Shown here: piece after piece, positions 16,150 through 24,757 of the stretch
Layout of the letters: each line of letters opens with the position of its first letter
How positions within the stretch are numbered: position 1 is the first letter of the stretch
Assembly (NCBI GenBank): GCA_038243605.1
Contig: JBBSQX010000008.1
Coordinates: 49,231-113,230 of the forward strand
Origin: Terrimesophilobacter sp038243605
Lineage (GTDB): Bacteria; Actinomycetota; Actinomycetes; Actinomycetales; Microbacteriaceae
Reading direction: 5' to 3'
DNA: 64,000 nucleotides
Program-made: the position numbers and the translations under genes
Notes under the pieces: generated by a model
Database searches by the model: none
What the model was told of the DNA's origin: nothing
Seen by the model: the letters and a program-made list of their open reading frames with translations, nothing else

Positions 16150-17918
16150 GACAATTCCTTTGCTGAGATCAACGAGGAGGCCCATCCGATCAGAACAATC
16201 TTCTGCTTGCTACCCATCGGTGGAACATAAAACAAAAGCTGATCGCCGTAGGTGGCGATCGTTCCCAGCGTCGTGGAAGACACCCCAGACAGCGATTTCA
16301 CCGCGCCCTCAGCGTTAATGAGCGCACCAGCTTCCGACGGCGTCACCTGTTCTGTCTCTTTGAGATAAGTGGCAACAATCGCGCCACTGTCATTCGTCAC
16401 CAAAGGGATCACGTCGGCGTCGCCCGCAACATTGCCCAATGCCATCGATGCAATATCAGGGATGGAGGCAATCCTCGCCTGTTTCGCGTCGTAGCCTATC
16501 GAGGCGATCAGAGAGCTGCCTTCGAGGTCGAAGAACTTGCTGTACTCGCTGGCATCGCCATTGACTAGAAGATCGCCGAAGGCAGAAGCGAGATTCTCTG
16601 GGGGCATAATGAAAAGCTTGGCATCAGGCTGAAGCCTCTGCGTTCCCACATTTGCCGCGGCCAGCTCGGGAAGAACAATGCCAGCTTCCAGTTGCACCGC
16701 GTAAACAACTTTGAAGTTATCGCGGGGAGTCTCTTGCACAAGCATGAGCGCCATCGGCGCCACTGCCGACTCCTTTGGGTCGTGGATGACAGTGAAAACT
16801 GTGCGAGGCCACTTATCGTTTTGCTGCGGCAGCGTCACCTCAACTGGCCCAGAGGGAATTGCCGGAAGTGCAGCAAAATTGGTGTCAGCAGAACGAATGG
16901 CGTAGTTCGCTGTACGAAGTTCCAGTGCGGGTCCTGTGAACCGTTCAGCGAGAACAGTGGCGTCACGATCAGCATCCGCGCGCTGCGCCACCAACGCAAT
17001 CTTGGAGACGATCGACTCCAACTGTGTGGTGTTGACAACGGGAGGCTTGTCGGTGCTCACGGGTGGCGCAGTATCTGCAGGGGTCGGTGTCGGCGCAGCG
17101 GCGTTGCCACCCAGAAAATCTGGCCAGGACTCCGCAGTACACCCGCTCAGCAGGAGCATGCCAACGACGACGGTGCTGATAGCCATCGTCGAACGATGCG
17201 TAGTTGATCCCCCCAACGAGCGTCGGCCGCGATTCGCCAAAATTCCCTTCGGCTTCATCGGCTTGTATTTGAGACTCTTGGGGGCCTTTGGCATCTTGGG
17301 TGGGCGGCGGCGAGGTCCGCGGGCTTTTCGCAGGTGAGAGAGCGCCCAGAGGTACAAGGCCAAACCCGCAAGCAGCAGCAGAACGCCACCGACAATGAGC
17401 GGACCAGACCATGGAGTGCGGTTATCGACCGGCCACGTCACTGACACGTTCCCTGGGGCAGGAGCTTTGCCATCCGACATCAAAATAACGGAGATGTCGC
17501 TGGGAACATTGACAACAAACGTCACATGATCTGAGCGAGGAAACTCGCCCAACCAAAGATCAGACCCTTGCGGGTCGGGCACAGTGGAATCTTTGCCCAC
17601 AACTCGTGAGTTTTTGAGAGTGGAATTTTCTGAATTCAGTTCAACTTCGTTGTAACTGGAATCCCCAATCCAGGCGAGCACATCACTCGTACGACCGTAT
17701 GCAGCGAAAATATCGGGTGCGCCGGAGACGGTGATCTTTTGACGGCCAGGATTGGCGTTCAAAACTTTGCCGTCAATGACGGTGATGGGGGCATTCGTGA
17801 TGAGCTCTGTGGAGGCCGCAACGTGATCAGGTTCCGCAAAAACTGTTCGCTGTGCGATCCCGTAACTGATCATGAAAAAAGCCACGATGAAGCTCACAAT
17901 CGCAACAATGAACCTCAC
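16146..17918 (-). CDS. Membrane protein with internal lipobox segment and large exported domain
   Basis: 590 residues from a GTG at 17918 that has an excellent GAAAGGAG site six bases upstream. Segment 1 (2-22) is a membrane anchor; residues 30-170 form an outside domain; segment 2 (171-194) returns to the cytoplasm before a very basic loop (RRRPPKMPKAPKSLKYKPMKPKG is longer than a typical stop). A third segment at 245-260, MAISTVVVGMLLLSGC, reads as a lipoprotein signal with lipobox LLSGC, followed by a Pro/Thr linker and a ~300-residue exported domain. Homologues are often labelled glycosyl transferase, but no such motif is visible. It is coupled to the thioredoxin/TPR gene. Confidence 0.75.
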   Translation of the reverse strand: MRFIVAIVSFIVAFFMISYGIAQRTVFAEPDHVAASTELITNAPITVIDGKVLNANPGRQKITVSGAPDIFAAYGRTSDVLAWIGDSSYNEVELNSENSTLKNSRVVGKDSTVPDPQGSDLWLGEFPRSDHVTFVVNVPSDISVILMSDGKAPAPGNVSVTWPVDNRTPWSGPLIVGGVLLLLAGLALYLWALSHLRKARGPRRRPPKMPKAPKSLKYKPMKPKGILANRGRRSLGGSTTHRSTMAISTVVVGMLLLSGCTAESWPDFLGGNAAAPTPTPADTAPPVSTDKPPVVNTTQLESIVSKIALVAQRADADRDATVLAERFTGPALELRTANYAIRSADTNFAALPAIPSGPVEVTLPQQNDKWPRTVFTVIHDPKESAVAPMALMLVQETPRDNFKVVYAVQLEAGIVLPELAAANVGTQRLQPDAKLFIMPPENLASAFGDLLVNGDASEYSKFFDLEGSSLIASIGYDAKQARIASIPDIASMALGNVAGDADVIPLVTNDSGAIVATYLKETEQVTPSEAGALINAEGAVKSLSGVSSTTLGTIATYGDQLLFYVPPMGSKQKIVLIGWASSLISAKELS

Positions 17919-18002
17919 GTTGAACTCCTTTCGTGCCGCTGTCGTCTTCACCGCGGTGCCGAACTGCGCCAAGGCAATAATGACCGGGTGCGAAAACGCC
18001 AC

Positions 18003-18200
18003 GCGCGGCCGACCGAAACGACGCAGCTAGCGGGCGAAGACATTACAGAATAGCGCACCGAGTCTGAAAGCTCCCCGCGCAGTGCCTGCAAGTTCACGGC
18101 ATTAACACGAGCACCCACATCCAGAGCACACCGCTAAGCTCGAAGACGCCCGGTCAATCCCCCACATGATGGCCGTCCGTCCACACAGCAGGGAGAAAAC
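18003..18200. other. Divergent intergenic region
   Basis: About 200 bases between the lipobox protein (minus) and the DivIVA-like gene (plus). No gene, tRNA or strong hairpin was recognised. It should carry promoters in both directions. An AGGGAG site directly precedes the GTG at 18201. Confidence 0.5.
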
Positions 18201-19790
18201 GTGGCAACCTCCGACGAAGCTTTCACTACCGCAATGCGCGGCTACAACCGCGATGAAGTCGATACCGCCATTCAGGATTTGCGTCGCGAACTGATTAAGG
18301 CAAACACCGACAAGTCAGATGGCTCTAAAGAGCTGAAGCGGTTGAACGCGATGGTCGCCGACATGCAGGCTGAACTCGACGAGATCGGAAGCCCAACGTA
18401 TGCGGGGCTCGGCACGAAACTTGAGAACGTTCTGCGCGTTGCCGAGGAGCAGTCAACACGACTGATTAGCCAGGCAGATATCGATGCTGAGAAGCTTCGC
18501 AGCAGTGTGGAGGGCGAAGTCGGTTCCCTCAAGGTAGAGGCAATTGAAGTTGCCGAAAGCATCGTCGCCGAGGCGAATGAGAAGGCCGCCAGTATTCTTC
18601 ACGTGGCGCAAACACAGTCTGACGAACTCATTGCGAGAAGTGCAACGCACACCGAGGCGACCAAGAAGGCTGCGCTCACCGAAGCCGCCTCTGTTCGCGG
18701 CGCCGCAGCGACTAACGCTGCAGAGGTTCACGCCACCGCCACGCGAGAGGCAGCATCGCTTCGCGCTGAAGCAGAGCGTGCGGCATCAGAACTTAACGCT
18801 GTCGCCGTGGCAGAAACAACCCAGGCACGAGAATCTGCCGCCGCTATCGCCAGAGACACCGAAAAGAATCGCAAAGAGTTCACGGCCGAAACCGAGAAGC
18901 AGTGGGGCGATCTGGCACGCGATGTCGAACAACAGCGCACCGACGCGGAGCGTGAAGTACAGGCCACGCGAGCGCAACTAGCGACAGAGGCGGAGCAGGC
19001 GAGGGCCGCACTTGAAACCGAACTGGCGACCGGCCGCGAAAAGTTTGACGAAGAAATGGATGCTGCCCGCGCGAAACTCAAGAATGACGCCGCGACTGCT
19101 CACTCCAAACTCGCCCTCGAAACCAAATCCGCGAAGGCAGAACTGGCGAGGGCGCTTGACGAGATCAGAACGACAGCCGAGGCAGAGATCGCTGAAGCCC
19201 GCGCGGTGCTTGTCCACGACTCAGAACAGCAGACAACTGACCTTCAGCGTGAGCTTGAGCAGACACGCGCAGATTCTGTCAACGAGATAGAGCACATTCG
19301 GGCTGAAGTCGAGGCCGCCATTGCTGCCTCGCGCAGCCAGCTCGCCAAAGAGGCCGACGAAGCGCGAGCAGCCCTCGCCGTCGATCTGGCATCAAGGAGA
19401 GATACGGCAGAGAAGGAATACCTTACGAAGCATCAGGAGGCTGTGGCGCAAAACCAGCAGTACCTCGATGAGGCGCACAGTCAACTGTCGGAAGCAACCG
19501 CACGCGCAGAAGAGCAGCGATCCGAAGCCGACAGCATCATTTCCAACGCAACCAAAGATGCTGCCGCTCTCCGAGAGACCGCGAAGAGCGACGCCGCCAG
19601 CGTTCTCTCCAACGCTCAGGCACGCGCAAAGGCCATGGTGGTCGATGCGGAGAAGCGCACCAACACGCTCGTGTCCGAGGCTGAGGAACGCCTCGCGAAG
19701 ATTAGAATCGAGCGCGAGTCGGTCGCCGGATATTTTGCAGCGCTGCGCTCAGTGATCGGCGATGCGGAGCACGCCACCGCCGACGAGTAA
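18201..19790 (+). CDS. DivIVA-like N-terminus with very long coiled coil
   Basis: 529 residues, GTG start. The first ~40 residues (FTTAMRGYNRDEVDTAIQDLRRE) match the membrane-binding DivIVA head, where G-Y-x-x-x-x-V-D is the signature. Nearly all the rest is Ala/Glu/Lys-rich coiled coil with heptad and longer repeats (EARAALAVDLA, EADEARAAL, AETEKQWGDL). Size and layout are like the actinobacterial polar scaffolds (Wag31/DivIVA, Scy, FilP) that organise growth at the cell pole. The exact paralogue is unclear. It is followed after 18 bases by an AI-2E-type transporter on the same strand. Confidence 0.78.
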   Translation: MATSDEAFTTAMRGYNRDEVDTAIQDLRRELIKANTDKSDGSKELKRLNAMVADMQAELDEIGSPTYAGLGTKLENVLRVAEEQSTRLISQADIDAEKLRSSVEGEVGSLKVEAIEVAESIVAEANEKAASILHVAQTQSDELIARSATHTEATKKAALTEAASVRGAAATNAAEVHATATREAASLRAEAERAASELNAVAVAETTQARESAAAIARDTEKNRKEFTAETEKQWGDLARDVEQQRTDAEREVQATRAQLATEAEQARAALETELATGREKFDEEMDAARAKLKNDAATAHSKLALETKSAKAELARALDEIRTTAEAEIAEARAVLVHDSEQQTTDLQRELEQTRADSVNEIEHIRAEVEAAIAASRSQLAKEADEARAALAVDLASRRDTAEKEYLTKHQEAVAQNQQYLDEAHSQLSEATARAEEQRSEADSIISNATKDAAALRETAKSDAASVLSNAQARAKAMVVDAEKRTNTLVSEAEERLAKIRIERESVAGYFAALRSVIGDAEHATADE

Positions 19791-19808
19791 GAACAACAAG
19801 GGGATACC

Positions 19809-20858
19809 GTGAAGATTCAGAACGCCTTTCGGCTCGGACTCTTTGGCGGACTCGGCGTGCTCGTTGCGATGGGGATTGGCACCGCGGTAGGCACACTCGC
19901 CACCATCATTACCTACATCGGTGCTGCCCTCTTTCTCGCTCTGGGCCTTGACCCGGCCGTCTCGTGGCTCGAGAAACACCGCTTTCCTCGCGGTCTCGCA
20001 ATTCTTACCGTTCTGACCGGGGTGCTTGCCGTTTTCGCCGGCCTCGTATTCTCTGTGATTCCGGTAATCGTCAGCCAGACTTCCAACCTGATCAACGGGC
20101 TCACCCCGCTCATTGCCACTCTCAGCGACCAAGACAACAACTGGATCGCCACCGTACAAGAAGGATTACCCAAGTACATTAACCTCCAAGAGGTCATTGG
20201 TGGAGCACTTGAGTTTGTGAAGAACAACATCACCTCCATTGGTGGCGGAGTGCTGCAAGTCGGCCTCGGAATCGCCAGCAGTGCTCTCGGCCTGATCATC
20301 GTGCTCATTCTCACGCTGTACTTCGTGGCGTCACTCAACAACATGAAACGTGGCCTCTACCAGCTGATTCCCGCATCGAAGCGTGCACGATTCGCCGACA
20401 TTGCGGAGCAGGTGAGCCAGTCCGTCGGTCGCTACGTGGTCGGGCAAGCGACCCTCGCACTCGTCAATGGAGTCTTGAGTTTCGTTTTCTTGACAATTAT
20501 CGGAGCAGAGTATCCGGCCCTGTTCGCCTTTCTGGCCTTCATGTTCTCACTTGTGCCACTCGTGGGAACACTCTCTGGCAGCATCCTGATCACACTGAGT
20601 TGCCTCGTCTTCGATGGTGTTCCCACCGCCATTGCCGCCGGGATCTACTACCTGATCTACATGCAGATCGAAGCGTATGTACTCAACCCCAACATCATGA
20701 GCCGCGCCGTCAAGGTGCCAGGCGTGATCATTATGATCGCCGCGCTTTCAGGTGGAACCCTTCTCGGTGTCCTCGGGGCGCTCATCGCCATCCCGGTAGC
20801 TGCTTCGGTACTACTTATCGTCAATCAAGTCGTCGTGCCACGACAAAACGAACTCTAA
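19809..20858 (+). CDS. AI-2E family transporter (PerM/YdiK-like)
   Basis: 349 residues with about eight membrane segments arranged as in the PF01594 family: two pairs at the N-terminus, a soluble middle (~85-140), and a C-terminal group containing the conserved LVGTLSG and YLIYMQIEAYVLNPNIMSRAVKVPG blocks (the second split by variable residues). GTG start after a GGGATA site. Members exchange small molecules or Na+/H+; the substrate here is unknown and the AI-2 name is historical. Confidence 0.88.
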   Translation: MKIQNAFRLGLFGGLGVLVAMGIGTAVGTLATIITYIGAALFLALGLDPAVSWLEKHRFPRGLAILTVLTGVLAVFAGLVFSVIPVIVSQTSNLINGLTPLIATLSDQDNNWIATVQEGLPKYINLQEVIGGALEFVKNNITSIGGGVLQVGLGIASSALGLIIVLILTLYFVASLNNMKRGLYQLIPASKRARFADIAEQVSQSVGRYVVGQATLALVNGVLSFVFLTIIGAEYPALFAFLAFMFSLVPLVGTLSGSILITLSCLVFDGVPTAIAAGIYYLIYMQIEAYVLNPNIMSRAVKVPGVIIMIAALSGGTLLGVLGALIAIPVAASVLLIVNQVVVPRQNEL

Positions 20859-20869
20859 GTACAAACGAG

Positions 20870-21580
20870 TTAGTCTGGCCATTCTGTCCGTAGCGGCAAC
20901 GCCGCTGGGTTCACTGCGCGCACGATCTCAGTAAGAACCCGGCGCGTCTGCGCCTCCCCCACCCACAGGTGCTTGCCTTCCTCAACCATGACAAGCTCTG
21001 CCTCCGGCACGACCGCGAATCTCTCGCGCGCCTCATCGGGGCGAAGGTAGTCGTCGAACTCCGGAATCACGGCGACAACGCGCTTGCCGCTGCCAGACCA
21101 TGCAGCCAGTCGCTCCTGTGGTACCCGTTTAAGTGGTGGCGACAGCAGGATCGCCCCCACGATGGGATGCGTCAGTCCGTATGCCAGCGCGATCTCCGTA
21201 CCAAACGACCAGCCAACCAGCCATGGAGAAGGAAGCCCCCGCTCGGCGACCAGCGCCATCGCGGCGTCAAGGTCTTTACGCTCATCAATCCCCTCACCAA
21301 ATGCGCCCTCAGACCGGCCACGAGGTGACGTCACGCCGCGAAAGTTGAACCGCAGCACAGCGATGCCTGCGATCGCGGGGAGCCGCGCAGCCGCCTTGCG
21401 GATGATGTGCGAATCCATGAACCCGCCCGCAGTGGGAAGCGGATGCAGGCACACCAGGGTTGCGACTGGAGGCGCGCTCTCTGGTACCGCCAGCTCACCC
21501 ACGAGGGTGAGGCCATCGGCAGTGTGAAGCTCAATGTTTTCGCGGCGCGCGGGAAGCTCGACACCTGAACGGATTTCCAC
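20870..21580 (-). CDS. Alpha/beta hydrolase
   Basis: About 236 residues. Typical features are HPLPTAGGFMDS (oxyanion region), RFNFRG, the nucleophile elbow GWSFGTE, a PEFDDY acid segment and a C-terminal GKHLW histidine. This set fits the small dienelactone-hydrolase-like group. The GTG at 21580 has a GAAGGTGAG site seven bases before it and lies two bases after the upstream stop. Substrate unknown. Confidence 0.85.
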   Translation of the reverse strand: MEIRSGVELPARRENIELHTADGLTLVGELAVPESAPPVATLVCLHPLPTAGGFMDSHIIRKAAARLPAIAGIAVLRFNFRGVTSPRGRSEGAFGEGIDERKDLDAAMALVAERGLPSPWLVGWSFGTEIALAYGLTHPIVGAILLSPPLKRVPQERLAAWSGSGKRVVAVIPEFDDYLRPDEARERFAVVPEAELVMVEEGKHLWVGEAQTRRVLTEIVRAVNPAALPLRTEWPD

Positions 21581-21582
21581 GA

Positions 21583-21882
21583 CTAGCTCACCTTCCAGCA
21601 ATGATCGTGCCAATGACGTCTCGCAGCGAGATCCGCCGCATCCCCCATCAGCCCGTCGGTGCGCCACGCCACAGTGTGCGACTGGCCCTCAGGCACCTCG
21701 AGGCCGCAGCCAGGACACACGTAGGTCTTTGCCGCTGAGGCCGCTGAGACACGCTGAACATTCCAGACGCCGCCCCGCCTGGACTCGGTGCGGGGCACAC
21801 CGTAAAGCGAGCGCTGAAGGCCAACCTCTGGCTCGTCGTTAGCCACTGCGCGACCGCGGCGTGGTCGATTCGATCGTGGCAT
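21583..21882 (-). CDS. Small zinc-ribbon protein (often annotated ATP/GTP-binding protein)
   Basis: 99 residues from the ATG at 21882 (MPRSNRPRRG). A basic, Arg-rich N-terminus precedes TYVCPGCGLEVPEGQSH and a distal HWHDHCW, so CxxC plus HxxxC could bind one zinc. The 'ATP/GTP-binding' label of homologues is not supported by any P-loop here. It sits directly before the hydrolase gene; role unknown, perhaps nucleic-acid binding. Confidence 0.7.
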   Translation of the reverse strand: MPRSNRPRRGRAVANDEPEVGLQRSLYGVPRTESRRGGVWNVQRVSAASAAKTYVCPGCGLEVPEGQSHTVAWRTDGLMGDAADLAARRHWHDHCWKVS

Positions 21883-21902
21883 ACGTGCAAGCCTATGCCG
21901 AA

Positions 21903-22502
21903 CTAATACCAGTTGTGGCTTCCGAAGAACTCCCACGCGCCGCACGGTGTCGCGTATCGGCCAGCGATATAGCCAAGCCCCCACGTGATCTGCGTGGCGG
22001 GGTTCGTCTGCCAGTCAGCGCCTGCCGAGGCCATCTTGCTGCCAGGAAGTGCCTGCGGAATACCGTATGCCCCGCTGGAGGGGTTGTTGGCAGAGGCATT
22101 CCAGTGCGACTCGCGCTCCCACAGCGCCACCAAGCAGCTGTACTCGTCGTCACCCCAGCCTCTGGCCTGGAGAAGCCCATAGGCGATCGCCTTTGCGGTG
22201 CCGGGGTCGGGCGCCGCTGCGCTCGGCGCTGGGGGCGCCTTGGGGGCAGAGGTCGCACCATAGTTGTCTCTCACGATCGACGCCATTTCGCCTCCGGAGT
22301 GCTGTACTTGCTGCACCTGGATGACAGCCAGCGCCCGTTCTCCTTGCGGCCCGGAGGCGAGGGCTGGGGTGTCAGGCGCGATCACGGTGACCAGAACCAT
22401 GGCGACAGAAATGACAAAAGAGAAGGCCGGGAGCGTGAAGCGGTAACCGGCAGGGCGCGCAGAAATAACCGTCCCGGCCCCCGTGGTCCGTGACAGGCTC
22501 AT
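21903..22502 (-). CDS. Secreted lytic-transglycosylase-like protein
   Basis: About 199 residues. The N-terminal signal/anchor lies at roughly 20-45 (FTLPAFSFVISVAMVLVTVIA). The last ~85 residues are an SLT/goose-lysozyme-like fold: CLVALWERESHWN, with the catalytic glutamate in WERES, then SGAYGIPQALPGSKM and ITWGLGYIAGRYATPCGAW. Such enzymes cut the MurNAc-GlcNAc bond of peptidoglycan. The ATG at 22502 and the GTG at 22526 are both possible starts. Confidence 0.85.
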   Translation of the reverse strand: MSLSRTTGAGTVISARPAGYRFTLPAFSFVISVAMVLVTVIAPDTPALASGPQGERALAVIQVQQVQHSGGEMASIVRDNYGATSAPKAPPAPSAAAPDPGTAKAIAYGLLQARGWGDDEYSCLVALWERESHWNASANNPSSGAYGIPQALPGSKMASAGADWQTNPATQITWGLGYIAGRYATPCGAWEFFGSHNWY

Positions 22503-22570
22503 GAAAGAATCCGAATGCCTACCCACAGTGTCAGGATTTTAGCTCAGATTTGCTCAACATGTGCCGAAAA

Positions 22571-23122
22571 TCAGCGCACCGCCAGCATGACGGAAATGAC
22601 GCTGTCGAGAAAAAGGTCGACCTGAGCCTCAGTGTATCCACCCTTTTGAGGGCGGAAGGCAATCAAACGCACCTCATCGACGCTCATGGGTGTCGCTGTG
22701 AGAAAGTACGCGGAAAGCCGATCCGCGAACTCATCAACCTGTTTGTGGCTGTAGCCCTCACGCAAAATACCTGCCCGACGAAAGCGTTTTCCCTTTGGAC
22801 GACCGAGACGATCGATGATCTCCTTAGCGTTCGTGCGGGCCATGGCGAACCAAGCCTGATCACCCATCGTGCCCCGTGCACCTTCTCGTTCACGATTGGC
22901 GAACGCATCTTCAAGGCGTTCGAGCGCAGCATCCACGTGCGTCGCCGAGTATCCGCCCTTCTGCAGAGCAAAAGATGTGTGCCGAATGGTGTCAGAGGTC
23001 AAACCACCTGGGCTACCGGGCTCAGCGTTGTAGGCGTGTCGGGCTTCTTCTAGGAACTCATCGACTTGCTCGAGGGCGTAGCCAGGTCGAGACTTTCGAG
23101 TACGGGGGAATGTAGAACTCAC
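22571..23122 (-). CDS. Short protein with two or three DivIVA-type head repeats
   Basis: 183 residues, GTG start. The motif G-Y-x-x-x-x-V-D occurs three to four times (GYALEQVDEFLEEAR, GYSATHVDAALERLE, GYSHKQVDEFADRL, GYTEAQVDLFLDSV), each followed by a helix. This is a tandem of DivIVA-head-like units without the long coiled coil. It probably binds the membrane or the division/polar-growth machinery. It precedes cdsA's end by 30 bases and is transcribed away from it on the same strand. Confidence 0.8.
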   Translation of the reverse strand: MSSTFPRTRKSRPGYALEQVDEFLEEARHAYNAEPGSPGGLTSDTIRHTSFALQKGGYSATHVDAALERLEDAFANREREGARGTMGDQAWFAMARTNAKEIIDRLGRPKGKRFRRAGILREGYSHKQVDEFADRLSAYFLTATPMSVDEVRLIAFRPQKGGYTEAQVDLFLDSVISVMLAVR

Positions 23123-23152
23123 CCGTCTATTGTGCCCTACCCGCGAGCACGC

Positions 23153-24169
23153 TCACGCGAAGATCAGGAAGAGCACATATGCGGCAGCGGCACTCGGGAG
23201 AATCGAATCCATGCGGTCAAGAAAACCGCCGTGTCCTGGAAGCCATGTGCTGATGTCTTTGATGCCCAGATCCCGCTTGATGAGGGATTCTGTGAGGTCG
23301 CCTATTGTTGCCGTCGTCACGATGACGCCGCCGAAGATGAACCCGAACCACCACGGTTCATCAATCATGAAGATGGAGAGAAGAATTCCGGCGATAAACG
23401 CCGCTGCCACAGAACCAGCGAAACCTTCCCACGTCTTCTTGGGGCTGATGCGAGGGGCCATCGGATGCTTGCCGAAGGTCAGCCCTGTCGCGTACGCACC
23501 GGTGTCGATCGAGACGACAATGATGATGAACGCGAGAGTCCACCACTGCCCGCCCTCTTGTGCCGCAAGCAGCACGGCAAAGCTCGCAAGGAAAGCAATA
23601 TAGATCTGGATGAACGCCCCAGAAGCGAGATCGTGCCACACGGCACGCGCGCTTCCGCGCAGGCGTGGATTCATCAGCTCCGCAACCCGCCACAACACGA
23701 CGAAGGCAACGCTTGCGAGGGTGACAAACCACACTCCCTCCGCCCCGAGGTAGAACGCTGCAGGTACCAACGCGAGGCCAGCGATGACGGCAGGCCAGCG
23801 AGGAACTCGGCGACCAGAAGCCCGCAGTGCGCTCGCCAATTCGAAGACGGTGAACCCGATCAGGAACGCGGCCACGACCATGAAAAACTCTTTGACCACG
23901 ATCAGGCTGAAAAGCATCGCGAGACCCAGTGCTAAACCGATAATGATCGCAAGAGGAAGGTTGCGGCCCGTTCGCTCCTCGATGACCTCATTGGCATGGT
24001 CGATTTGTGCTCGCGTCGCCTTCATCTGTGCACGAAGCTCTGTACTCGTCGCGTTCACTTGCGCAAGGATCTCGTCTCGAGTCGCTTCCGCGCGCGCTTC
24101 AATATCCGCGCGACGAAACCAGCCACGCTTTTTCGCCGGGGTCGGCGGCCCTTCCGCGTCATGCGACAT
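23153..24169 (-). CDS. cdsA: Phosphatidate cytidylyltransferase
   Basis: 338 residues. Makes CDP-diacylglycerol from phosphatidate and CTP at the membrane, the branch point for anionic phospholipids. The C-terminus has the family signature (SLIKRDLGIKD..., then PGHGGFLDRMDS). About seven membrane segments span residues 95-330. The first ~90 residues are a soluble coiled-coil extension (RADIEARAEATRDEIL...) that the classical enzymes lack. The ATG abuts the frr stop. Confidence 0.95.
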   Translation of the reverse strand: MSHDAEGPPTPAKKRGWFRRADIEARAEATRDEILAQVNATSTELRAQMKATRAQIDHANEVIEERTGRNLPLAIIIGLALGLAMLFSLIVVKEFFMVVAAFLIGFTVFELASALRASGRRVPRWPAVIAGLALVPAAFYLGAEGVWFVTLASVAFVVLWRVAELMNPRLRGSARAVWHDLASGAFIQIYIAFLASFAVLLAAQEGGQWWTLAFIIIVVSIDTGAYATGLTFGKHPMAPRISPKKTWEGFAGSVAAAFIAGILLSIFMIDEPWWFGFIFGGVIVTTATIGDLTESLIKRDLGIKDISTWLPGHGGFLDRMDSILPSAAAAYVLFLIFA

Positions 24170-24724
24170 TCAGACCTCGAGTAGCTCAGTTTCTTTCTTA
24201 CGAAGCGCGTCGTCGATCACATCGACCTGAGCTTTAGTCATAGCCTCAAGCTCCTTTTCCGCGCGTGCCACCTCGTCATCGCCCACCTCTGACTTGAGTG
24301 CGTCGAGGTCATCTTTAGTCTTGCGACGGATATTGCGAAGCGCAACCTTGGCGTCTTCACCCTTGGCGCGCACAATCTTCACAAAATCTTTGCGGCGCTC
24401 TTCAGTGAGCTCTGGAAGCGCGGCACGCACTACAAGACCATCGTTACCAACGTTCGCTCCGAGGTTCGGCGCAGCAACGATCGCCCTCTCAATGTCTTTA
24501 AGCGCCGACTTGTCGTACGGGGTGACCACGATGGTTCGCGCGTCAGCATTGTGAAGACCAGCCAACTGCTCGAGAGGTGTCGGGGTGCCGTAGTAGTCAA
24601 CGAGAATTTTCTGAAAAAGGGCGGGATTCGCTCGCCCCGTTCGCACAGTGCTGAAATCCTCTTTGGCCACGTCGATGGCTTTATGCATTTTGTCACTGGC
24701 CTCGGCCAAAACCTCGCTGATCAC
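24170..24724 (-). CDS. frr: Ribosome recycling factor
   Basis: 184 residues from the GTG at 24724, which has GAAGGAG five to six bases upstream. Conserved RRF features include the first helix (MHKAIDVAKEDFSTVRTGRANPALF), YYGTPTPL, ITPYD-like VVTPYDKSALKDIE, and PELTEERRKDFVKIV. With EF-G it splits the post-termination ribosome. Position next to cdsA and downstream of pyrH is standard, though here an EamA gene separates frr from pyrH. Confidence 0.97.
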   Translation of the reverse strand: MISEVLAEASDKMHKAIDVAKEDFSTVRTGRANPALFQKILVDYYGTPTPLEQLAGLHNADARTIVVTPYDKSALKDIERAIVAAPNLGANVGNDGLVVRAALPELTEERRKDFVKIVRAKGEDAKVALRNIRRKTKDDLDALKSEVGDDEVARAEKELEAMTKAQVDVIDDALRKKETELLEV

Positions 24725-24757
24725 ATGCTCTCCTTCGCGTCGCAGCAAGTTTACCGG

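Noticed and set aside
21583..21667. Longer start for the alpha/beta hydrolase (21667)
   Set aside because: It would overlap most of the zinc-ribbon gene's end; the GTG at 21580 has a good ribosome site.
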